A stretch of DNA of 64,000 bases from positions 100,873,982 to 100,937,981 of the forward strand of contig CM051457.1 of the NCBI GenBank assembly GCA_028274465.1, in the 5' to 3' direction. Shown here piece by piece: positions 14,685 through 26,242 of this stretch. A model generated the notes under the pieces. It was not told the origin of the DNA. It searched no databases and was given only the letters and a program-made list of their open reading frames with translations. Source of the DNA: Plantago ovata (taxonomy: Eukaryota > Streptophyta > Magnoliopsida > Lamiales > Plantaginaceae). The position numbers and the translations under genes are program-made. Each line of letters opens with the position of its first letter. Position 1 is the first letter of the stretch.

Positions 14685-14840
14685 ATGCGAGGGTAGGCGG
14701 CGCCCTCTTATATGTCGGACCGCATATTTATGTATGGGTAGGCGGCACCCATTATGTGCTTGACCGCGTTTAGAACTAGAATGGATAGGCGGCATCCATT
14801 ACGTGTAGACCGTTCATGCATGATGGGTAGGCGGCGCCCT
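14685..14840 (+). repeat. Four tandem GGCGCC hairpin repeats in E2 leader
   Basis: Units of about 45 bp share GGGTAGGCGGCGCCC or a close variant followed by a GACCGC-like spacer, at about 14691, 14735, 14782 and 14824. The same four-unit array is kept at 24289-24458 (minus, E1) and 25501-25665 (E3). The self-complementary GGCGCC core suggests an RNA structure such as a dimer-initiation or packaging signal. That role is inference. Confidence 0.65.
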
Positions 14841-15412
14841 TATTCGTTTGTAGATGACTGATAACAACCCTCAAGCTACAAGCCCCAACCAATATAAGTA
14901 CAGAAATATGTATATGTATGTATTTCTGAGATGCTTTCCATAGGGTGCTTTAATTCTGAACTTTCATTGCGTTTTCTTGTATTGGCGACCTCGTCTTGCA
15001 AGACTCGCAGTAATCGTCGGATTGGAGTAAGCCTATGGTTATGACTTACTGCATATTGTATCTAGCGACCTCGATAGGTACAATATGTAGGGCATCGGGT
15101 TAAATTAGATTTAACAACCAAGAGTTGCGTGACGCAATTGGATAGTCTTACTAGTCCTACCGGTCATATTATGCTATGCGACCAGCCCCCGTTGGAGTAT
15201 GGCATAATATGGATTTGGATCTTGGCCACTACGGTAACTTGTTGGACATTACCCGTATGTTTGTTGTGGGGGCAAGCATATGTGAAAATAGTGGGAGCTA
15301 AACAGCTAAAGGACCTTGTTGTTTAGTTATGTTGACTGTGTATTTAGAAATGATATTTCAATAGTTGATTTTTTGTTTTCGTTCTATATTATTTCTCCTT
15401 AGGATATTAGAT

Positions 15413-18400
15413 ATGGCGAGTATCTCGCTCCGTGCTGTCTTGGAGAAGCAAATTTTAATCGGACCAAACTTCCTAGATTGGATCAGGAATATACGTTTGG
15501 TGCTGAGGTACGAAAAGATTGAGTACGTCTTGGACGAGGTCATTCCCGTGTGTCTCGAAAATCAGACTGCCGATCAGGTTGCTGCTTGGAATCAAGCCAA
15601 CAAGGCAAGGCCTGATAAGCATCTTGAGGATGCTAAGTCCGCGCAGTGTATTATGCTGGCGGCAATGAGCAATGAGATGCAAAGGCAACATGAAAGCATG
15701 TTGACGTATGAGATGTTGAAACATCTTGAGTCGCTCTTTAAGACGACAGCTAGAAGTGTTGAATTTGATTTGATCAAAGACATACACAGATGCAAGCTCA
15801 GTGAAGGAGGGAACATGTCTGAGCATGTTCTCAAAATGATTGGTCTCTTTGAAAAGCTTGATGATGCCGGCGTTAAGCTAGAGAACAAGATCATGGTGAT
15901 CTTTGTCCTTCAATCAATGCCGAGTTCGTATTCGCAGTTCATCATTAATTACACGATGAATGCGAAGGACGTCACACTGCCTGAACTTCATAATCTGCTG
16001 AAGACATGTGATCAAACTCTTCCTAAGAAGGAAAAGTCGATCATGCTTGTTGGGCAACCGTCTAACTCGAACCCGAAAAGCAAAGGTGCTAAGGGTAAGG
16101 GAAGGTCGGGAGCCAAGGCTAACACTTGGAGTGATAAGCCTAAGCGTCCGAACCAGAAAAGGAAGTTCAAGAGAAGAGGAACGGTGCGAACAAATGAATG
16201 TCTTTTCTGTAAGCAGAAAGGACATTCGGAAGAAAGATTGCCCTAAGCTTAGGGCAGATCAGGCCAAGAAGTCATCAGCTTCTGGCTCAGGTATGTTTGT
16301 TATTGAAATGAACATGACTACTTTTGACTCCAATGGTTGGGTATTAGATACAGCCTGTGGCTCACACATTTGTAATAATGTGCAGGAGCTAACTAATCAC
16401 AGGCTAGTCAAGCGAGGTGAAATCGACTTGCATGTTGGGAACGGCAATCCAGTTGAAGCCAAACGCGTTGGACGCAGCAAGATAGATTTACCTTCGGGAC
16501 AATGTTTAGAACTTGATAATGTTTATTTTGTTCCATCCATTGTCAGAAATATTATTTCCATTCCATTGTTAGACAATATGAGTTTTTCCTTTCGATTTGC
16601 GAATAATACTTGTTATTTTTCATTAAATGATCAGTATTATGGAAAGGCTCGCTTGGTGAATGGTTTATATATTTTGCAAAGTAGTCTGCCTTTATTTCAA
16701 ATACATAACAAACAACCGTCTTCAAGTAAGAAGAATAATCCATCTTATCTATGGCATTGTCGGCTAGGCCATATCAATGAAACACGGATTCAAATACTAA
16801 GGAAGTTGGACTACTTAGAACCATTTGATTTCGAATCATATGGTACATGTGAATCTTGTGTTAAGGGTAAGATGACGAACAAACCTTTTGTTGGACAAGG
16901 TGTTTGTGCCACTCGCTGCTTAGAGCTCATACATACCGATGTATGTGGACCGTTTAAAGTCCATGCGCGTGGGGGTTATCCTTACTTCGTTACCTTTACT
17001 GACGATTTCTCAAGGTATGGAGATATTTATCTTATGAAGAATAAATCCGAGACCTTTGGAAAGTTCAAGGAGTTTAGGAATGAGGTCGAGAATGAATGGA
17101 ACCTAAGGATAGTCACTCTTCGATCAGATCGAGGAGGTGAATACCTTAGTGAAGAATTTATCGATTACTTGAAGGAAAATGGGATTCAATCTCAATGGAA
17201 TCCTCCTGGAACACCACAGTTAAACTGTGTGTCTGAAAGGAGGAATCGAACCCTGTTAGACATGGTAAGATCAATGATTGGATTCTCGACTCTTCCAAAG
17301 TATCTATGGGGATATGCACTACAAACTGCAATCTACATTCTGAACCGTGTACCATCTAAATCAGTGGAGAAAACTCCTTATGAGTTATGGAAGGGAAAGA
17401 AGCCTTCACTAGGTTGTCTTAGACCTTGGGGCTGTCCTGCGATAGTCAAGCTGATGCTCACTGATAAGTTAGATGCCAAGGGTGTCAAAGTATATTTCAT
17501 AGGCTATCCTCGTCAGACGAGAGGCTATGAATTCTATCATGCTGAAGATCACAAGGTGATCGTGTCTAGAAACGTGAAGTTTTTAGAAGCTGAATACCTC
17601 GAAGAAGAGAGGTTAGATGATATGATAGAACTTGAAGAAATTCAAGACTTTGACACGCGCGAACATGAGGTCTTTAAATCTTCTGATTTGGACTCAAGTT
17701 CAATGGGAGCCTTCGAAGCAGACAAGGGTGATGATATGACACTTGCTAGGCATGCCATAGTCAGTGGGAGTCCTGTGATTAGATCAACAGTTGAAACCAC
17801 ACCTGTAGAACCCGTTGTCAACCAACCTGTACAACAAGTTGCACAAGAGCAACCTCCCGCAAGGGAACAGGGTCGCGCCCAACGACCAGCTGCATCAGTA
17901 CCCACTGATAATGTTCCTGTTACACGAAGCCAGAAAAGAAAAGCACCAGGACAAGTCGAGCTCCGTAGGTCGAAGAGGATCCTTAGAGGACCTCAGAAGC
18001 AAAGCCTTATGATAGAAGACATCAGTGAACTTGATGTCGATTTATCAAATCGGGAAGATCCCGAGACCTACAAAGAGGCAATAATTGATATTGACTCGGA
18101 CAAATGGCAAGAGGCCATGGAATTAGAAATGGATTCAACGTACCAGAACCAAGTTTGGAACTTGGTAGACTTGCCCCAAGGGGTTAGACCAATTGGGTGC
18201 AAATGGGTCTTTAAACGAAAGACAGATGCCGATGGCAAGGTACAAACGCACAAAGCTAGGCTTGTGGCAAAAGGCTACACGCAAAGGTATGACATCGATT
18301 ACGATGAAACCTTTTCACTAGTAGCAAAATTGAAGTCCATTCGAATTCTACTTGCGATAGCTGGCTACTATGATTATGAAATCTGGCAGATGGATGTAAA

Positions 18401-19634
18401 GACAGCCTTCCTCACTGGCAACCTTGAGGAAGAGGTCCATATGGTACAGCCGGAAGGTTTTATTAGTAAAACCAGGCCAACTGTTGTATGCAAATTACAA
18501 TGATCCATCTATGGGCTAAAGCAAGCGTCAAGGAGCTGGAATATCCGCTTTGATGAAGCTGTCAAATCGTTTGACTTCATCAGAAGCAAGGAAGATCCCT
18601 GTGTCTATGCGAGACACAGCGACAAAGGAGTTGTTTTCATGATCATTTATGTAGATGACATTTTGATCATGGGAAACAATGTCTCTATGCTGGAAGAGTC
18701 TAAAGTTTGGTTATCAAGTACCTTCTCGATGAAGGACGTGGGTGAAGCGAACTACATCCTAGGGATCAAGATCTTTAGAAATAGATCCAAGAGGATGTTA
18801 GGATTGACACGGTCCACCTACATCGACAAAATACTGAAGCGTTATAAGATGGATGACTCAAAGAGAGGCTTTCTCCCAGCTAGGCATGGGATTGTCTTAT
18901 CAGTTAAGGATGGTCCTAAAACTGATGAAGAAATAAATGCAATGAGTCGTGTGCCCTATGCTTCGGCAGTAGGGTCTATAATGTATGCAATGAATTGCAC
19001 AAGGCCCGATGTGGCATATGCGCTTAGTGTCACTTGTCGACACCAACAGAATCCAGGAGTACCTCACTGGACTGCTGTGAAGAACATTCTTAAGTACCTT
19101 AGACGAACTAAAGAGATGTTCTTGGTGTTTGGTGGAGAACCAGAATTAAAGATGTCTGGGTATGTCGACGCTGGATTTGAATCAGATCCTGATGACTTTA
19201 AGTCACAGACAGGATACGTATTCAAATTGAACGGAGGAGCTGTCTGTTGGAAGAGCTCTAAGCAAGCCACGGTTGCTGACTCATCCACAGAGGCCGAGTA
19301 CATTGCTGCATCAGAAGCATCGAAAGAAGCTGTCTGGATTTCAGAGTTCTTGAAGGAATTGAGGGTTGTTCCTGCTCCCAGTCCAATAACGATTAATGGT
19401 GACAATACGGGCGCCGTCGCTCAAGCTAGGGAGCCTAGATCTACAAACAAGAACAAACATGTACTTAGAAAATATTACGTTATACGTGAGATTATAGATA
19501 GAGGAGAAGTTAGTATAGAACGTGTCTCTACCACGGACAACGTGGCAGATCCTTTCACCAAGGTCTTATCAGTGGAAGTCCACTTAAGACATTATGCTAA
19601 TCTGGGCATTAGGCATAAAGGTGACTGGCTCTAG
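15413..19634 (+). pseudogene. E2 copia gag-pol, one frameshift and one nonsense
   Basis: Gag starts at ATG 15413 (MASISLRAV). The zinc knuckle CLFCKQKGH is broken by an extra base at 16227, which shifts frame just before its last cysteine. The second frame then carries protease (LDTACGSHI), the integrase zinc region and catalytic residues ([23 protein letters not shown]), and reverse transcriptase. A TGA at 18501-18503 (AGA in E3) interrupts RT, and the same frame continues to the stop at 19632 with YVDDILIMG and RNase H (TEAEYIAASEASK). Domain order PR-IN-RT-RH defines Ty1/copia. The roughly 2-kb LTRs and gag type suggest the Tork/Angela side of the family, with low confidence on lineage. 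Apart from two lesions it is complete. Confidence 0.93.
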
Positions 19635-19637
19635 TCC

Positions 19638-19648
19638 AAGTGGGAGAT
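19638..19648 (+). other. E2 polypurine tract
   Basis: AAGTGGGAGAT lies immediately before the TGATAG start of the 3' LTR and is conserved in E1, E3, E4 and E8. It primes plus-strand synthesis in LTR retrotransposons. Confidence 0.85.
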
Positions 19649-21736
19649 TGATAGTGTATATGTCCTAGAGACAGTCCTTACTAAGGGCATTGTGCCCTTA
19701 TAGAGGACATATATGTACTATTACACAAGTCAACGTAATATAATATATGTTTGTTGCATTTTACTATTGAGTATCGCTTTCATATTTATATTACACCAGG
19801 CTGCAGCATGTCATATCTTTATTGCTGTCTGTATTGATATTAAACATGTCCACTCGGATAGATGACCGATCACACAGTTAGTGGGAGCTATGTGAGTTAT
19901 CATCTATCCAAAACTCTCCCTAGTCGTGGTTCATCTCGGATGTGGGGGTCTGAATGAACCTGACAAGACTAGTATGCGTGGAGGTTATACTTGTTGGAGC
20001 AAGTGTGAGCCGATCCCACGGCCACGGAACGGATTGTTGGACAATCAAGGAACGTTCCCATAACTGCGCATAGTTGTTCGAAGAAGCTTTATCGAACAAT
20101 GGAAGTACCTACCGGACACTCCCATCGATGTATACTCTACACCGACGTGTCTATGGGAACCGGTGAGTTGTCGAAGTGATGTCATTCGTCCTTTGCACTT
20201 ACAGGACTTTATCACCACATTTGTTGCCCCATATCCTTGGTGGACCCGTCGATGTCAGCTCTGAATAAGCAGCTGACCTAAGACACGATCCACGATTATG
20301 GCTAAATACAAATGGGGGTGATAAGTGATTTTTTGAAGGATTTATCTCTCAAGTGTAGCACAGGAGAGCACTGCTCATAGTCTGCATAGTTGTGTTGGTA
20401 AAGTCACTGGCCAGTGCAAATGATATATTATGATGGTCATAAGTATATCTTAACCAAGCAACTCCCTGAGACGCTCGTGGATGTATTATTGGGATAGACA
20501 CTTCATCGATCCTAGATACATTCGAGCAAGTCAGATGAAGGGACATTATCATTGACGCGTTGAGCGCAACAGGCTTCGCAACGAAAAGGTTAGCTTTGAG
20601 AAACCTCTCAAACGTCCTCGCGTATTAATATTGCAAATGGAACCGTCTAGGAATTCCATGTTGCCTAGTATAGGACTTGCTTAATGCGATGAGGCCCTAT
20701 GGGTCACACTATGTGGTGATTCAGCCTATCAGAATATCCTTGAAGATGGAATCGCAATTAATTTGGAATTAATTGTGATTGATGGATTATAATTGATTTG
20801 GAATTAATTATAATAATTGGTGGCTCAATTAATGATTTGGAATTATTAATTGAATTGGCTAATTAATTATATTTTATGTAAATACAATTAAAGATTATAT
20901 TTTGGAAATATAATGAAGGTTTGATTATAAAGGATATGGTAATTTAGAATTAACATATGCACTTGGGCAAAATCTACTTGGAGTTTGGATTGCCTTAGAA
21001 ATATAAGTGGGTCCCAAAAGTGGGACCCACGCCCGTAGGACAAGGCGCGCGCGCGCGCATGGCTGGGTAGGGGAAGGAGTTCGACTCCTTCCTCTATTAG
21101 AAGTCCAAGGGATAAGTTAGATATTCCTGATTGAGTTTTAATTTGATTGGGAATGAATCTAGACTTGATATTGGTTTCCTTGTGCGATAAGAATTAGATT
21201 CTTATTCCTTTACGAAGTCTAATTGCTTATGCTTTAGGCTTCTATAGACTACTATATAGTAGACTATTAGAGAGAGATTTATACATAGTTTCAGACACGA
21301 ATTTGGGACACAGTTATTCTATCCAGTTTTCTTAGAGAAAATAAAACTCTCCCCTCCTCCCCTAGCCTCACGCGCGCGCACCACCACCGGAGGGAATTGC
21401 CGCCCCGTCTTCTTGGTCACATAAAGAATATCCTAGCATTCTTCCGATAGGCTGTTCATCCGTGGATACCAAGGTTGAGGTTCTAGGAGCTGGAAACTAA
21501 CTCTTATTGTCTTGCAGATATAAGGAGCATTGTAGATATCTTCGACTTCGACGAAGGAGAAGATACACCGGAATATTACGAAGACTTGGAAGCTGCTTTG
21601 GAAGTAAGGTTAGTCTTCTAATTGACGTGTTTATATATATATACGACATATGCATAATCAATTAACCAGTATGTTAAGAAAATTTTTAAAATTCCGCTGC
21701 GTACCCTAGGGGTAACTCTGACCATATTTTCTTACA
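19649..21736 (+). repeat. E2 3' LTR (2088 bp)
   Basis: It runs from TGATAGTG to TTCTTACA and is followed by the target duplication cttct (21737-21741) and E1 integrase sequence. TATA palindrome CTACTATATAGTAG is at 21249-21262. The exon-like acidic segment is at 21518-21603, with TTGCAG before it and GTAAGG after it. It pairs with the LTR at 11520-13606 rather than with the stub at 13823-13869. Confidence 0.93.
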
Positions 21737-23726
21737 CTTCTTTCCTTTCCATAACTTATAAGGAGTTTTCTCCACTGATTTAGATGGTACACGGTTCAGA
21801 ATATAGATTGCAGTTTGTAGCGCATATCCCCATATATATTTTGGAAGAGTCGAGAATCCAATCATTGATCTCACCATGTCTAACAGGGTTCGATTCCTTC
21901 TCTCAGACACACCATTTAGTTGTGGTGTTCCAGGAGGGGTCCATTGCTATTGAATTCCATTCTCCTTCAAGTAGTCGATAAATTCTTCACTAAGGTATTC
22001 ACCTCCTCGATCTGATCGAAGAGTGACTATCCTTAGGTTCAATTCATTCTCGACCTCATTCCTAAACTCCTTGAATTTCCCAAAGGTCTCAGATTTATTC
22101 TTCATAAGATAAATATATCCATACCTTGAGAAATCGTCAGTAAAGGTAACGAAGTAAGAATAACCTCCACGTGCTTAGACTTTAAAAGGTCCACATACAT
22201 CGGTATGTATGAGCTCTAAGCAGCGAGTGGCACGAACACCTTGTCCAACAAAGGGTTTGTTCGTCATCTTACCCTTAACACATGATTCGCATGTACCATA
22301 TGATTCGAAATCAAATGGTTCTATGTAGTCCAACTTCCTTTGTCTTTGAATCCGTGTTTCATTGATATGGCCTAGCCGACAATGCCATAGATAAGATGGA
22401 TTATTCTTCCTACTTGAAGACGGTTGTTTGTTATGTATTTGAAATAAAGGTAGACTACTTTGCAAAATATAAAAACCATTCACTAAGCGAGCTTTTCCAT
22501 AATACTGGCCATTTAACGAAAAATAACAAGTATTATTAAGCAAAACGAAAGAAAAAACCCAAATTGTCCAACAATGGAATGGAAATAATATTTCTGACAA
22601 TCGATGGCACAAAATAAACGTTATCAAGTTCTAAACATTGTCCTGATGGTAAATCTATCTTGCAGCGTCCAACGCGTTTGGCTTCAACTGGATTGCCGTT
22701 CCCAACATGCAAGTAGATTTCACCTTGATTGACTAGCCTGTGTTCAATTAGCCCCTGCACATTATTACAAATGTGTGAGCCACAAGCTGTATCTAATACC
22801 CAACCATTGGAGTCAGAAGTAGTCATGTTCATCTCAATAACAAAAATACATGAGCTAGAAGCCGACGGCTTCTTAGCTTGATCTACCCTTAGCTTAGGGC
22901 AATCTTTCTTCCAATGCCCTTTCTGCTTACAGAAAAGACATTCATCTGTGCGTACCGTTCCGCTCCTCTTGAACTTCCTTTTCTGGTTCATACGCTTAGG
23001 CCTATCACTCGAAGTGTTAGCCTTGGCTCCCGACTTTCCCTTACCCTTAGCACCTTTGTTTCTCGGGTTTGGGTTAGACGGTTGCCCAACATACATGATC
23101 GATTTCTCCTTCTTAGGAAGAGTTTGATCATATGTCTTCAGCAGATTATGGAGCTCGGGCATTGTAACGTCCTTCGCATTCATGGTGTAGTTAATGATGA
23201 ACTGCGAATACGAACTCGGCAATGATTGAAGGACAAAGATCACCATGATCTTATTCTCCAGCTTGACACCGGCATCGGCAAGCTTCTCAAAGAGACCAAT
23301 CATCTTGAGAACATGTTAAGACATGTTCCCTCCTTCATTGAGCTTGCATCTGTGTATCTCTTTGATCAAATTAAATTCAACAATTTTGGCTGTCGTCTTA
23401 AAGAGGGACTCAAGATGCTTCAGCATCTCATACGGAAACATGCTTTCATGTTGTCTCTGCAGCTCATTGCTCATTGCCGCCAGCATAATACACTGCGCGG
23501 ATTTAGCATCCTCTTGATGCTTATCAGCCTTTGCCTTGTTGGCTTGACTCCAAGTAGCAACTTGATCGGCAGTCTGATTCTCGGGATACACGGGAATAGC
23601 CTCGTCCAAGACGTACTCAATCTTTTCGTACCTCAGCACCAAACGAATATTCCTGATCCAATCTAGGAAGTTTTGTCCGGTCAAAACTTGCTTCTCTAAG
23701 ATAGCACGGAGCGAGATACTCGCCAT
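21737..23726 (-). pseudogene. E1 copia gag, protease and integrase (5' half), decayed
   Basis: Reading leftward from ATG 23726 (MASISLRAI), the frame contains gag, the zinc knuckle [14 protein letters not shown], protease [11 protein letters not shown] and the integrase zinc region WHCRLGH. Breaks are a TAA in gag (near 23316), an inserted T shifting frame near 22536, and a TAA just after [10 protein letters not shown] (22175). The frame joins the E1 pol half at 9109-11519, since the E2 complex is inserted at the cttct target. Confidence 0.9.
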
Positions 23727-24950
23727 TTCGGTTTTCCTAAGGAGAAATAATATAGAACAAAAATAATAAATCAACTATTGAAATACTATTTCTAAATACA
23801 TAGTTAATATAACTAAACAATAAGGTCCTTTAGTTGTTTAGCTTCCACTTTTTTCACATATGATTGCCCCTGAACAAACATACGGGTAATGTCCAACAAG
23901 TTACTGTAGTGGCCAATATCCAAATCCATACTATGCTATACTCCTACGGGGGCTGGTCGCATAACATAATATCACCGGTAGGACTATCTAATTGCGTCAC
24001 GCAACTCTTGGGTGTTAAATCTAATTTAACCAGACGCTCTACATATTGTACCTATCGAGGTCGCTAGATACAATATGCAGTAAGTTATAACCATAGGCTT
24101 ACTCTAATCTGACGATCACTGCGAGTCTGCAAGACGAGGTCGCCAATACAGGGAAACGCAATGAAAGTTCAAAATTAAAGCACCCCATGGAAAGCATCTC
24201 AGAAACACATACGTATACATATTTCTGCACTTATATTGGTTGGGGCTTGTAGATTGAGGGTTGTTATCAATCATCTACAAACAAATAAGGGCGCCGCCTA
24301 CCCATCATGCATGAGCGGTCTACACATAATGGATGCCGCCTATCCATTCTAGTTCTAAACGCGGTCAAGCACATAATGGGCGCCGCCTACCCATACATAA
24401 AAATATACAGGTCCGACAAATAAGAGGGCGCCGCCTACCCTCGCATGCATAGCGGTCGAACGGAAAGTAAAATACGTGGTATTTAAACATGCATTGTCAA
24501 ACAATAGCATATCGAGCAAACAAACAAGTAGTAGCCTATGTTGATGCCAAATGACTTCATAATTTCATTATGAAAATTATAATCCCATACTTATAATCTT
24601 TATGAAAAATTGAAAATTTGGACTAGATTGAAAAATCGAAAATTTTATTGACCATGTAGCAATTTTCGAAAACCCGAAGGACTCAATTGTAATTTTCGAA
24701 ACCTTGGAGGTGTTAAATTAAAAATTCAAAAGTAGAAAGACTTATTTGTAATACACAATAAATTGATAAATCACAAATAAGCCCCTCAACTTAATACTAA
24801 TTAAATTTAACCCCTCTAGTTAAGAATAATTACAATTAAATCATATTTATATTCCAAATATAAAATTCAATCCTCAAAATTTCCAAAAATTCGATTTTGG
24901 GTCCAACCCGAATATATATATATATACATTTTTTTGAAAATTTTTTGAAA
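23727..24950 (-). other. E1 leader, truncated
   Basis: This is homologous in inverse orientation to the E2 leader 14200-15412, including the GGCGCC repeat array (24289-24458). It stops inside the A/T-rich segment near 24950, where the E3 leader begins in opposite orientation. The PBS and 5' LTR are missing. Confidence 0.85.
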
Positions 24951-24962
24951 ATTTCCAAAAAA

Positions 24963-25048
<86 letters not shown>

Positions 25049-25080
25049 GGGTTGGACCCAAAATCGAATTTTTGAAAGTT
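24841..25080. repeat. Head-to-head palindromic junction of E1 and E3 with (TA)n
   Basis: GGGTCCAACCCGAATATA (24899 on) is mirrored by TATATTCGGGTTGGACCC (to 25060). The inner symmetric part is acattttttt / aaaaaaatgt around a centre near 24950. A (TA)n run of about 80 bp (24966-25047) lengthens the right arm. Both E1 and E3 leaders are truncated here, so the two elements form inverted arms several kilobases long. Confidence 0.85.
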
Positions 25081-26242
25081 TTGAGAATTGAATTTTATAT
25101 TTGGAATATAAATATGATTTAATTGTAATTGTTTTAAACTAGAGGGGTTATATTTAATTAGTTTAAAGTTAAAGGCTTATTTGTAATTTATCAATTTATT
25201 GTTTATTGCAAATTAGTCCTTCTACTTTTGAATTTTAGATTTAACACCTCCAAGGTTTTTAAAATTACAATTAAGTCCTTCGGGTTTTCGAAAATTGCTA
25301 CTTGGTCAATAGAATTTTCGATTATTCAATCTAGTCCAAATTTTCAATTATTTCATAGAGATTATAAGTATGGGATTATAATTTTCATAATGAAATTATG
25401 AAGTCATTTGTCATCCACATAGGCTACTACTTGTTTCATATGCTCTATATGCTATTGTTTGACAATGCATGTTTAAATACCATGTATTTTACATTCCGTT
25501 CGACCGCTATGCATGCGAGGGTAGGCGGCGCCCTCTTATATGTCGGACCGCATATTTATGTATGGGTAGGCGACACCCATTATGTGCTTGACCGCGTTTA
25601 GAACTAGAATGGATAGGCGGCATCCATTACGTGTAGACCGTTCATGCATGATGGGTAGGCGGCGCCCTTATTTATTTGTAGATGACTGATAACAACCCTC
25701 AAGCTACAAGCCCCAACCAATATAAGTACAAAAATATATATATATGTATGTATTTTTGAGATGCTTTCCATAGGGTGCTTTAATTCTGAACTTTCATTGC
25801 GTTTTCTTGTATTGGCGACCTCGTCTTACAGACTCACAGTAATCGTCAGATTAGAGTAAGCCTATGGTTATGACTTACTGCATATTGTATCTAGCGACCT
25901 CGATAGGTACAGTATGTAGGGCATCGGGTTAAATTAGATTTAACAACCAAGAGTTGCGTGACGCAATTGGATAGTCTTACTAGTCCTACCAGTCATATTA
26001 TGCTATGCGACCAGCCCCCGTTGGAGTATAGCATAGTATGGATTTGGATCTTGGCCACTACGGTAACTTGTTGGACATTACCCGTATGTTTGTTGTGGGG
26101 GAAAGCATATGTGAAAATAGTGGGAGCTAAACAGCTAAAGGACCTTGTTGTTTAGTTATGTTGACTGTGTATTTAGAAATAATATTTCAATAGTTGATTT
26201 ATTATTTTCGTTTCTATATTATTTCTCCTTAGGATATTAGAT
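24951..26242 (+). other. E3 leader, truncated; no 5' LTR
   Basis: This is homologous to the E2 leader from about 14200 onward, with the four GGCGCC repeats at 25501-25665. It lacks the GC-rich block, PBS and 5' LTR. E3 therefore has no promoter of its own upstream of gag. Confidence 0.85.

Larger units (their letters stand above)
13883..15412 (+). other. E2 leader (5' UTR) with GC-rich block and tandem hairpins
   Basis: This is the 1.5-kb untranslated leader between the PBS and gag. It holds a GC-rich block (14056-14182) between two direct copies of a T-A-run/TATATA segment, and four degenerate repeats containing TAGGCGGCGCCC (14685-14840). Two GCGACCTCG motifs follow near 14985 and 15065. 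Homologous leaders occur in E1 (23727-24950, minus) and E3 (24951-26242). Those lack the GC-rich block. It contains no credible gene. Confidence 0.8.

Noticed and set aside
17642..17905. Antisense frames across the pol linker (also 28471-28734, 36085-36348)
   Set aside because: They are opposite-strand shadows of the conserved gag-pol frame, repeated in each copy for that reason.
24867..25091. Mirror-image reading frames beginning [10 protein letters not shown] on both strands
   Set aside because: They are an artefact of the E1/E3 palindrome and its TA run, not genes.
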